Positions 37,861 through 44,735 of a DNA stretch of 64,000 bases are shown piece after piece; the stretch's first letter is position 1; every line of letters starts with the position of its first letter. Where the stretch lies: assembly GCF_016894445.1 (NCBI RefSeq), contig NZ_CP056775.1, forward strand, positions 2,668,001 through 2,732,000, written 5' to 3'. The notes under the pieces were generated by a model that was not told the DNA's origin, made no database searches, and saw nothing but the letters and a program-made list of their open reading frames with translations. The DNA comes from Dyadobacter sandarakinus. GTDB taxonomy: Bacteria; Bacteroidota; Bacteroidia; Cytophagales; Spirosomataceae. The translations under genes and the position numbers were made by a program.

Positions 37861-37881
37861 TAGGGATAAATTTATCCCTAT
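37860..37881. promoter_or_regulatory. 22-bp perfect palindrome, probable HxlR operator
   Basis: The arms ATAGGGATAAA and TTTATCCCTAT meet without a spacer. It overlaps the -33 element of hxlR and lies upstream of the -33 element of the divergent SDR gene, so one bound dimer could control both. Confidence 0.75.
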
Positions 37882-37900
37882 CTGAATCGTAAGTTCGTAC

Positions 37901-37931
37901 TTGTCAGCGCTGGTTGTACTCCCGAATTTTG
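37901..37931 (+). promoter_or_regulatory. SDR promoter, TTG-N20-GAATTTTG
   Basis: TTG (37901-37903), 20 bases, then GAATTTTG (37924-37931), which matches TAnnTTTG except for the first base. The SDR start at 37955 is 24 bases further on. Confidence 0.6.
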
Positions 37932-37954
37932 TCCTACACAAAACAATAAAGGAC

Positions 37955-38743
37955 ATGGATTTCAACTTTGAAAATGAACTGAAAGACAAGATTGCGCTGG
38001 TAACCGGCGGTACCAAAGGCGCCGGAAAAGCCATTGCCGAGCGGCTTCTGAAAGCAGGCGCAACGGTCATTGTTACTGCCAGAAATCAGCCGGAAGAGCA
38101 ACCCCACAATATCCATTTTATCGCCGCCGATTTGAGCAAACCGGAAGGCACCCAGAAAGTGGTTGAAGAAATTCACAAGCAATTCGGTCGGCTGGATATC
38201 CTGATTAACAACCTGGGTGCGTCGGAAACGCCGGGTGGCGGCTTTGCAGTGCTGACCGACGAACAATGGGAAGAGACACTTCAAACCAATCTGCTGGCGC
38301 CCGTGCGACTGGATCGCGGATTCCTGCCCGACATGATCGCGCGCCGCGCCGGGGTGATCATTCACATTGCGTCCATTCAGGCAAAACTGCCTTTGTACGA
38401 ATCCACATTGCCCTACGCCGCAGCCAAAGCAGGATTGGTTAATTACAGCAAAAGCTTATCTAATGAAGTTACGCCGAAAGGCGTGCGTGTGCTTACCGTT
38501 TCGCCGGGCTGGATCATGACTACCTCGTCCGTCCGGATGATGGAGCGCATTGCCGAAAGCACAGGGGGCACAATGGAAGAAGCGGAAAAAAGCGTCATGG
38601 ACGCGCTGGGCGGCATTCCGTTCGGCAGAGCGGCGTGGCCGGAAGAAGTTGCGGAGCTGGTCGGTTTCCTGGTTTCACCAAGAGCAGCTTACCTCACCGG
38701 CACAGAATATGTGGTTGACGGCGGCACGGTCCGTACGATTTAA
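37955..38743 (+). CDS. Short-chain dehydrogenase/reductase (SDR)
   Basis: A 262-residue classical SDR that should use NAD(P)H to reduce or oxidise a carbonyl/alcohol. The cofactor loop is VTGGTKGAGKAIAE (about residues 17-30), the NNLG motif follows, and the catalytic Ser and YAAAK are in IIHIASIQAKLP and LPYAAAKAG. The frame is open from 37901, but the predicted transcript starts near 37938, so the ATG at 37955 (MDFNFENELKDK) is correct. It is divergent from hxlR and is the likely regulated target. An NTF2-like gene follows 66 bases downstream. Confidence 0.92.
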   Translation: MDFNFENELKDKIALVTGGTKGAGKAIAERLLKAGATVIVTARNQPEEQPHNIHFIAADLSKPEGTQKVVEEIHKQFGRLDILINNLGASETPGGGFAVLTDEQWEETLQTNLLAPVRLDRGFLPDMIARRAGVIIHIASIQAKLPLYESTLPYAAAKAGLVNYSKSLSNEVTPKGVRVLTVSPGWIMTTSSVRMMERIAESTGGTMEEAEKSVMDALGGIPFGRAAWPEEVAELVGFLVSPRAAYLTGTEYVVDGGTVRTI

Positions 38744-38809
38744 GGCAAGTATCTTTCAAATTTTATCAATACAAAATCGAGTTCTGATTTACTTAATATT
38801 TAAACAATC

Positions 38810-39133
38810 ATGAAACTTCCGGAAAATATCGCGGGCTTTATTCAGGCGCAAAACGAGGCTGACAGCACTGCATTCGCCAATTACTTTACAGAACAGGCTA
38901 TCGTTTCCGACGAGGACTCTTCTTACACCGGCAGATCTGAAATCAAACAATGGATCGAAGAGGCAATCGAGAAATATAAGATGCAATCGAAAGTCATTGA
39001 TTTCAAACAAACCGGCTCAAAAGGTACGCTGATCGTAGAAGCAAGCGGCGACTTCCCCGGCAGCCCGGGCGTGATGCATTATCATATGGAGTTCGATGGC
39101 GAGCTGATCCGTTCGCTGCGCATTACGGGTTAA
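38810..39133 (+). CDS. NTF2/SnoaL-like protein
   Basis: A 107-residue protein of the nuclear-transport-factor-2-like fold. The pattern IAGFIQAQNEADSTAFANYF, GRSEIKQWIEEA and the C-terminal MHYHMEFDGELIRSLRIT is typical of SnoaL-like members, which bind or transform small hydrophobic molecules or act as accessory subunits. It follows the SDR in the same direction and ends at a bidirectional terminator, so it may share the SDR's transcript and substrate. No catalytic role can be assigned. Confidence 0.82.
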   Translation: MKLPENIAGFIQAQNEADSTAFANYFTEQAIVSDEDSSYTGRSEIKQWIEEAIEKYKMQSKVIDFKQTGSKGTLIVEASGDFPGSPGVMHYHMEFDGELIRSLRITG

Positions 39134-39150
39134 CAGCAGATTGTAGATCA

Positions 39151-39186
39151 AAAAAGGGACTGACACCGCAGTCCCTTCATTTTTAA
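39151..39186. terminator. Bidirectional intrinsic terminator
   Basis: Stem AAGGGACTG/CAGTCCCTT (39154-39162 with 39169-39177), loop ACACCG. The plus strand continues into CATTTTTAAA and the minus strand into a run of Ts. It serves the NTF2-like gene (stop 39133) and the convergent gene whose stop is at 39183. Confidence 0.85.
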
Positions 39187-39473
39187 ACCTTGTCTCCCAA
39201 CTTCTGAAATCCCTCCACAAGTAAGTTCACATCAAAAAGCGCCGACTTCTCAGCCGTACCAAACGGAACATCCGAATGATAGATCGCCAGATCATGGATC
39301 ACTTTCAGCGAATGCGCGAGCTCCTTGTAGCCCTGACATTCAATGAGGTACCAGAACTCGGCTTGTGACTGCGTCAGCGGATCGCCGACATTTGATGCGT
39401 GACATGCATCGTGCGTTGGGTTGACTGAATTTGCATTCGAGTCGATTCCTTCTTCATTCGTTAAAGTTTGCAT
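39183..39473 (-). CDS. Small protein of unknown function
   Basis: A 96-residue protein I do not recognise. The frame is open to 39596, but the upstream part lies in strongly structured repeat DNA, so the ATG at 39473 (MQTLTNEEGIDSN) is preferred. The C-terminal half looks folded and helical (SQAEFWYLIECQGYKELAHS, KSALFDVNLLVEGFQKLG); the N-terminal half is polar, with a His/Cys cluster THDACHASN. Codons 1-7 form one arm of a 19-base perfect inverted repeat whose other arm is in the 5' leader, so its start may be sequestered in mRNA. It faces the Fic gene across the repeat region. Confidence 0.55.
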   Translation of the reverse strand: MQTLTNEEGIDSNANSVNPTHDACHASNVGDPLTQSQAEFWYLIECQGYKELAHSLKVIHDLAIYHSDVPFGTAEKSALFDVNLLVEGFQKLGDKV

Positions 39474-39531
39474 ATGACCATGAAAAAGAGTGAAAAATAA
39501 GGAGAGGTCACCGCAAACTTTAACGAATGAA
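39453..39531. repeat. 19-bp perfect inverted repeat overlapping a start codon
   Basis: TTCATTCGTTAAAGTTTGC (39453-39471) is the exact reverse complement of 39513-39531. Inside it a further 5-base stem TGACC/GGTCA (39475-39479 with 39506-39510) extends the hairpin. In the minus-strand transcript the structure spans the leader, the ATG at 39473 and the first codons of the small unknown gene. Confidence 0.8.
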
Positions 39532-39635
39532 ACTACATCGGTCAGGTCTCGGGACTTGCACCCGTATGCCTCTCCAGGACCATTTTGGTCTGACATTTGA
39601 AAATAGTTTCATAAGAATTGTATTAAAGTTTGCGG
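39511..39635. repeat. 125-bp element with nested inverted repeats and a tRNA-arm-like hairpin
   Basis: CCGCAAACTTTAA (39511-39523) pairs with TTAAAGTTTGCGG (39623-39635); inside, ATGAAACTA (39527-39535) pairs with TAGTTTCAT (39604-39612); inside again, GTCAG (39541-39545) pairs with CTGAC (39590-39594). The core has small hairpins, one being CGGG-ACTTGCA-CCCG (39550-39564), which on the minus strand resembles a tRNA T-arm. It could be a structured RNA, a small palindromic mobile element or an attachment-site remnant. Confidence 0.6.
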
Positions 39636-39887
39636 GGTAAATATAGGAGAAAGTTTTGGATGGTAAAGTGCTGCAAGTTCACAGGCATAGCGCATCTGTG
39701 TATTTCTATTGGGTCAATACAAAGTCTACAAAGAGATAAAAGCAACCTTGAAATAATTGACAGCAGCTTTAAACTTCCAGGCAACATCATATACTCAGCC
39801 AGTTCCATCTGTCTTCCTCACCGCAGGATAATCCACCGAAGTATTTACCGAGCGTACTTCTATATTGGGTTCAAACAAACTGGAAAT

Positions 39888-40856
39888 ATGGAGAAGCAGA
39901 TTGAGATTTATGAAAGTGCTGATGGCGGAGTTCAGATGGAGGTGTCGGTAAAAGATGGATCTATTTGGCTGAGTCAAAAACAGATTGCCGCATTGTTTGG
40001 CACGGAAGTACCTGCAATCAGCAAGCATATCCGGAACATATTTAATAGTAATGAATTGGTGCGAGAGGCAACTGTTTCCAAAATGGAAATAGTTGCGATG
40101 GAAGGAAAAAGGCATGTTTCCAGGGAACTGGAAGCGTATAACCTGGATATGATTCTGTCAATCGGCTACCGCGTCAATTCCGGCAAGGCTACCCAATTCC
40201 GAATCTGGGCGACCCAGCGGCTCAAAGACTATCTCGTCCAGGGCTATTCTATTAATGAACAGCGGCTTGCGCAGAAAAACCAGCAGGTGCAAACTTTGAA
40301 AGACGGAATACGGATTCTGAGCCGCGCGATTGAATACAAAGTTGACGACGCAGACACAAGCTGGCTAGCACATTTTGCAAAGGGGCTCGAATTGCTCGAC
40401 GATTACGATCATGAAGCATTGGACCAGAAAGGAATCAGCCAGCGAGCAGCGACATACCCCGATTTATCATCTTATCAAAGCATTATTGAAACCATGCGGC
40501 AGGATTTCAACTCCTCCGTATTTGGAAAAGAAAAGGACGATAGTTTCCGGAGTTCGGTGGCGCAGATCAGCAAAGGATTTGGGGAAATTGATTTCTATCC
40601 GTCCATCGAGGAAAAAGCGGCTACCTTACTCTACTTAATCATCAAAAACCACTCTTTTGTCGATGGGAATAAACGGATTGCGGCGGCTTGTTTTCTGCTT
40701 TTTCTGAAAGTAAATGGTTTGTTAAATCCGGGAGCAAACGCGATTATCAGCAACGAAGCACTCGCAAGTCTTACACTATTCGCCGCAGCCAGCAAGCCGG
40801 AGGAAATGGAGACTGTGAAGAAGTTGATTGTGAGTGTTTTGAATAGGAATCAGTAG
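39888..40856 (+). CDS. RhuM-Fic/DOC fusion protein
   Basis: A 322-residue protein with an N-terminal RhuM-type domain (GSIWLSQKQIAALFGTEVPA, then FNSNELVREATVSK and YNLDMILSIGYRVNS) and a C-terminal Fic/Doc domain. The Fic motif is HSFVDGNKR (His255), close to the Doc form. Fic enzymes transfer AMP, phosphate or another group from nucleotides to proteins; RhuM domains look like DNA-binding modules. The open frame begins at 39630, but the ATG at 39888 (MEKQIEIYESADGG) matches the family start. No separate antitoxin with an inhibitory motif is seen beside it. It sits in an accessory-looking stretch next to structured repeats. Confidence 0.87.
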   Translation: MEKQIEIYESADGGVQMEVSVKDGSIWLSQKQIAALFGTEVPAISKHIRNIFNSNELVREATVSKMEIVAMEGKRHVSRELEAYNLDMILSIGYRVNSGKATQFRIWATQRLKDYLVQGYSINEQRLAQKNQQVQTLKDGIRILSRAIEYKVDDADTSWLAHFAKGLELLDDYDHEALDQKGISQRAATYPDLSSYQSIIETMRQDFNSSVFGKEKDDSFRSSVAQISKGFGEIDFYPSIEEKAATLLYLIIKNHSFVDGNKRIAAACFLLFLKVNGLLNPGANAIISNEALASLTLFAAASKPEEMETVKKLIVSVLNRNQ

Positions 40857-40906
40857 CGGCTACTATTTATAAAGTTCGCGGGGCTTTGCTATCTATTCAC
40901 TAATAC

Positions 40907-41422
40907 ATGAACCTTCCAAGTTACAATACAGTCGCTTATGCCGAAAACGCCTTTCGTTTTTATAGTAAAGGCAACCACAACATGCTGATTGCTATCGTGA
41001 AGCTTCCCGAGAATGACAATGCATACAATCTGGGCTTTGGCGTTTGGGATCGTCAGACCAATAAGATTGATGATAAAATGTTGGTCAATAATGGTGACCG
41101 CGATATGATCCTGGCCACCGTGGCGAAAAAGGCACTTGAATACATTGACACACACCCGGGAATAAAGCTTTTAGCAACTGGTTCCGTCAGGAAGAAGGAA
41201 GGTTCGGACGGGTTCGAAATGCGACTGAGAACGCGCTTATACCAAATGGGCATCAACCAACATTATGACTATCTGGTGCAGCGCTACAACATTGAAGGTT
41301 TTAAAGCTGTCAAAAATAAGAAAGGTGATATTGAAGGAAATTGGCCGGCATGGAAGGGTGAATGGTTTCCCTTTGAGAAAGGTACCAACTATGATGCATT
41401 TTCGTTAAGTTTGAAAAGATGA
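40907..41422 (+). CDS. DUF6934 family protein
   Basis: A 171-residue protein matching the Bacteroidota family DUF6934: the phrases YNLGFGVWDRQTNKIDD, VNNGDRDMILATVAKKA, RLRTRLYQMGIN and WFPFEKGTNYDAFSL are characteristic. The family has no assigned function. It is followed after 29 bases by a 60-codon gene on the same strand and preceded by the Fic gene. The size ratio and spacing would fit a toxin-antitoxin pair, but this is inferred from layout only. Confidence 0.85.
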   Translation: MNLPSYNTVAYAENAFRFYSKGNHNMLIAIVKLPENDNAYNLGFGVWDRQTNKIDDKMLVNNGDRDMILATVAKKALEYIDTHPGIKLLATGSVRKKEGSDGFEMRLRTRLYQMGINQHYDYLVQRYNIEGFKAVKNKKGDIEGNWPAWKGEWFPFEKGTNYDAFSLSLKR

Positions 41423-41451
41423 TATATTGATAATCAACAAGAGAGATCAAC

Positions 41452-41634
41452 ATGGCAACTCAAACGACAAAAAATCAAAAAGTAAGACAGACAAAAGCGG
41501 TTGAGTTCTTGATTGGAAATAAATCGTTTGTCTCCCCCGCTAAGACTTTCGTAATGCCTGATTTGTTTGTTAACCAAGCAAAAGATATGGCCGATTTTTT
41601 AAAGAAAAATCCACTTCCGCGTGGCAATCAGTGA
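41452..41634 (+). CDS. 60-residue partner of the DUF6934 gene
   Basis: A 60-residue basic protein (MATQTTKNQKVRQTKAVEFL) with a probable ribosome site GAGAG seven bases before the ATG. The N-terminal 20 residues are polar and basic; the rest contains VMPDLFVNQAKDMADFLKKN, which could form a short amphipathic helix. I do not recognise a family. Its tight placement behind the DUF6934 gene suggests a shared transcript and perhaps a binding partner. Confidence 0.6.
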   Translation: MATQTTKNQKVRQTKAVEFLIGNKSFVSPAKTFVMPDLFVNQAKDMADFLKKNPLPRGNQ

Positions 41635-41763
41635 TTTAATCTGGTCTTTGCACATTACTGGCTAAGCTCAGAGCTTCAATACATCCCTACTTTCATAGGA
41701 TTTCAGACCAGGATACAGCTACAAACGTGTGCCGAAGTCCAAGCTTATAATTCGCGTTTATAA

Positions 41764-42687
41764 ATGTTCATGCTTTCCAGACTCACAATAAGAATCGCCA
41801 CTATTATTCTCCTGTTTATTTCAACGTACACCCAGGCGCAAAACAAGACTCATTTAAATACTGACGAGCTTTCCCAGCGCACCAAACCCGCCCCTGAAAG
41901 CGTCTTCAAAATGTTCCGCGAAGCCGGAATGCAGCCGGTTAACCACATTCTGACAAAAGCTGAAAATGAAAGAGTAAGCAAGGCATTTGCCTTATTACCG
42001 CCGCTGCACCAGCGCATTTTGAGAGATCATTTATTCAGCATCAGCTTCATGGACAATATGCCGAACACGGCATTGACTTCGCCGGTCGATTCGGTTGGCG
42101 GCAAGAAAATGTTCAACATTACATTCCGGGCAGGTATATTAAATGAGACGATTTCGGAATGGGCTACTTGGAAAGAAAATTCGTGTTTCAAACCGGACGA
42201 TACGCATTATAAAGTGCACGTGGAAGCGGGCACGATGGATGCATTTTTGTATGTGCTTTTGCACGAATCCACGCATGTGCTGGATGCGATGATACAGATC
42301 ACGCCGCATTACAGCGAAAATGATTCGATTATTGCACCTACCCCATTTACAAAGGAGATTTGGCGACTGTCAAATGTACCTGAGCCGCCATTCGTGGATT
42401 CTCTTCTGGAACAAACGCGTTTCCGCAGCGGCAAGCCGGTTTCCAATACTCTGGCTCCGGAAGTATATGCAAGACTTTCAAAGACGCCTTTTCCTTCTTT
42501 ATATGCCACGGCAGCATGGTCTGAGGACATTGCCGAGCTGGCGACCATTTATCACATGACCAGCCGATTGAAGCAGCCTTATTATATTGTGGTTACCAGA
42601 AACAATGTAGAAGTCGCACGCTTTGAGCCGATGAAAAATGCATTGGTCAGGAGCCGTTTGAGTCAGCTTTCGACATTTTACAAGTGA
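41764..42687 (+). CDS. Secreted putative zinc metallopeptidase (zincin-like)
   Basis: A 307-residue secreted protein with a signal peptide ending near STYTQAQ. A zinc-binding HExxH motif is present as LHESTHVLD (His at residue 167), and a later SEDIAELATIYHM could provide the third ligand Glu. I do not recognise the family, and the pattern alone is a weak predictor, but the hydrophobic context FLYVLLHESTHVLDAMI is what zincins show. It is a single gene; a second ATG two codons in (41770) is an equal start. Confidence 0.62.
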   Translation: MFMLSRLTIRIATIILLFISTYTQAQNKTHLNTDELSQRTKPAPESVFKMFREAGMQPVNHILTKAENERVSKAFALLPPLHQRILRDHLFSISFMDNMPNTALTSPVDSVGGKKMFNITFRAGILNETISEWATWKENSCFKPDDTHYKVHVEAGTMDAFLYVLLHESTHVLDAMIQITPHYSENDSIIAPTPFTKEIWRLSNVPEPPFVDSLLEQTRFRSGKPVSNTLAPEVYARLSKTPFPSLYATAAWSEDIAELATIYHMTSRLKQPYYIVVTRNNVEVARFEPMKNALVRSRLSQLSTFYK

Positions 42688-42799
42688 CAATTTCGCCTTC
42701 CGGGATTCCATCCGGGAAAAATGTACAAGGCGGATGGACTTTTATCCATTCTTCCCGGGGGCAAAACCCACCACCTTTGTCATGTCGAAACGAAATGAC

Positions 42800-42822
42800 A
42801 ATCTGCTAATGGTTAGCAGATT
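42800..42822. promoter_or_regulatory. 10-bp inverted repeat in the hydrolase leader
   Basis: AATCTGCTAA and TTAGCAGATT are separated by TGG, 28 bases upstream of the alpha/beta hydrolase start. This could be an operator or an RNA hairpin. A weak -7-like CACCTTTG lies about 20 bases before it. Confidence 0.55.
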
Positions 42823-42850
42823 AACTCCAAAACTCAAACTTACTGCTCAC

Positions 42851-43756
42851 ATGAAAACGCTTACGCTGGCCATCGCCCTTGTATTCACATTGATCCAAAG
42901 CCAAATCACTTTTGCACAAACACGCAAGCCCGCATCACTGGGAAGAGAAGAATACATTGAAGTAGAGAAAAATGTAAAACTGCACGTGATCGACCTTGGT
43001 GAAGGTCAGCCTGTGGTACTCATCCACGGGTGGCCACTGAACAATGAGATGTACGAATACCAATATCAATATCTGGTTGATAAAGGGTTCAGGGTGATCG
43101 GTATTTCCCTCCGTGGGTTCGGAAAATCGGACAGGCCTTATGGAAAATATGACTTTGATACCTTCTCCGACGACATTAAAGTGGTATTGGAAAAACTGAA
43201 AATTGAGAACGCAACATTGGGCGGATTTTCATTGGGAAGCGCCGTGACGCTCCATTTTGTTACCAAATACAAAGGTGCCCACATCAGCAAGCTGGCCTTA
43301 TTCGGTGCAACCGGACCGTCGTGGAAACAGCGTGAAGGTTATCCCTACGGCATCACCGACCAGGGTGCGGCTGACCTTATCCTGCAAACCAAAACCAACC
43401 GCCAGCAACTGGTAGCCGGCTTCGGACAAGGCTTTGCCGGACAGGAAGGCAGCCTTTCGAAGGAATCGCTTCACTGGCTGGAAAGCATCAACCTGAACGC
43501 ATCACCCTACGCTACAACCCAGGCGATCAGCGCGTTGCGTGACCTAGACCTGCGCCCTGAGCTGGCCCAAATCAAAATACCCGTCGCCTTATTCCACGGT
43601 GTGAATGACAAGCTGTGTGCTTTCACCAACTCGGAGCAGCTGCAAAAAGCGATCAAAGGTTCGTACATCGTGAAATTTGAAAAAAGCGGACACGGCTTGT
43701 TCCTGGAAGAAATGGATAAATTTAACTCCGAGCTCGAAAAATTTGCAAGGATGTAA
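42851..43756 (+). CDS. Secreted alpha/beta hydrolase
   Basis: A 301-residue hydrolase with a signal peptide (MKTLTLAIALVFTLIQSQIT). The nucleophile elbow is GFSLGSAV (about residue 130), the acid is in HGVNDKLCAF and the His is in KSGHGLFLEE; HGWPLNNEMYEYQ forms the oxyanion region. It belongs with epoxide-hydrolase or non-heme-chloroperoxidase-like enzymes, but without a fixed substrate. The open frame from 42734 has no signal features, so the ATG at 42851 is used. It ends at a strong terminator, and an AraC regulator follows on the same strand. Confidence 0.88.
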   Translation: MKTLTLAIALVFTLIQSQITFAQTRKPASLGREEYIEVEKNVKLHVIDLGEGQPVVLIHGWPLNNEMYEYQYQYLVDKGFRVIGISLRGFGKSDRPYGKYDFDTFSDDIKVVLEKLKIENATLGGFSLGSAVTLHFVTKYKGAHISKLALFGATGPSWKQREGYPYGITDQGAADLILQTKTNRQQLVAGFGQGFAGQEGSLSKESLHWLESINLNASPYATTQAISALRDLDLRPELAQIKIPVALFHGVNDKLCAFTNSEQLQKAIKGSYIVKFEKSGHGLFLEEMDKFNSELEKFARM

Positions 43757-43765
43757 ATACATGAC

Positions 43766-43800
43766 AAAAGCTGTGAGGTTTTCATTCTTCACAGCTTTTT
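43766..43800 (+). terminator. Intrinsic terminator after the alpha/beta hydrolase
   Basis: Stem AAAAGCTGTGA/TCACAGCTTTT (43766-43776 with 43789-43799) and a short T run. It separates the hydrolase from the araC-like gene. Confidence 0.85.
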
Positions 43801-43851
43801 CACCTTCATTTGAAAATAAAACAACATCAATCCCGAACTGCGTATATAGTC

Positions 43852-44700
43852 ATGAGTACGAACGTTTTCAACAATAATTCTAAAACACTGGGGCTGCTGC
43901 AGGTTGGTCAGGCGCAAACGGATGTCATCAACGGACCCAGCTATAAAGAATACATCAAGATCCTTTACCTGCCCGCCGGTTACAGGCTCCGGGTAGATTT
44001 TGCGTGTTATGAAACCGAGCAGCCCACGCTTTTTTTCATTAGCCCGAATCAATATATCGAACTTGAAAAAGCGGGAGAAGAAAGCGGACATTTCATTTTC
44101 TATAACCGCGATTTCTACTGCATTCAGATTCACGATCAGGAAGTTGCGTGTGATGGTTTGCTTTTCAACAACATCCGTAATATGCCCAAAGTAGAGCTTC
44201 GGGAAGATGAATTCGCGTTTCTCAGCTATCTTTTCCAGGAAATGATCGGCGAATTTCAGTTGCAGGACAGCTCGCTGGAAGAAATGATGCGGACTTATCT
44301 CAAACAACTGCTGATCCGCGCCACGCGCTCCTGGAAAAGGCAGCACCTGACCCATGAAGTAACCGACCAGCAAAGTGACCTGGAATTTTTCCGCAAATTC
44401 ACCCGGCTTGTGGAAGAGCATTACAAGTCCAAACACACCGTCGCGGATTACGCAGACCTGCTCTGTACAGCCCCGAAAACGATTACCCACAAATTCAACC
44501 GCCTGCGCCTTCCCCAGCCCAATGAAGTGATTAAGAACCGTATTATTCTGGAAGCAAAACGATTGCTGGCGCACACTTCGCTCACGGCCAAGGAAATTGC
44601 ATACAACTTGGGTTACGATGATCCCGCCTATTTCAGCAGGCTGTTTATGGCCAAAACAGGCGAGTCACCGTCCGCTTTCCGGACGAACTTTGTGGCTTAG
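43852..44700 (+). CDS. AraC family transcriptional regulator
   Basis: A 282-residue regulator with a cupin-like N-terminal sensor and a C-terminal AraC double helix-turn-helix: TVADYADLLCTAPKTITHKF and SLTAKEIAYNLGYDDPAYFS, followed by the AKTGESPSAFR ending. The longer frame starts at a TTG (43810) inside the preceding terminator region; the ATG at 43852 is chosen. It may control the hydrolase upstream, although no tandem AraC-type site was found. Confidence 0.92.
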   Translation: MSTNVFNNNSKTLGLLQVGQAQTDVINGPSYKEYIKILYLPAGYRLRVDFACYETEQPTLFFISPNQYIELEKAGEESGHFIFYNRDFYCIQIHDQEVACDGLLFNNIRNMPKVELREDEFAFLSYLFQEMIGEFQLQDSSLEEMMRTYLKQLLIRATRSWKRQHLTHEVTDQQSDLEFFRKFTRLVEEHYKSKHTVADYADLLCTAPKTITHKFNRLRLPQPNEVIKNRIILEAKRLLAHTSLTAKEIAYNLGYDDPAYFSRLFMAKTGESPSAFRTNFVA

Positions 44701-44735
44701 CAAATGCACGACAGCATTTACCTCCCAGCACGTCC

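Noticed and set aside
39474..39596. N-terminal extension of the small unknown gene (start at 39596)
   Set aside because: The extra 41 codons are read from the nested repeats and include no protein-like pattern; the ATG at 39473 is more credible.
39541..39600. tRNA gene on the minus strand
   Set aside because: Only the T-arm-like hairpin fits; there is no matching 7-bp acceptor stem, D-arm or anticodon arm of normal size, and the conserved T55 is G.
44704..44721. AAATGC/GCATTT hairpin between convergent genes as a terminator
   Set aside because: Only six AT-rich pairs and no T run; it is too weak to call.
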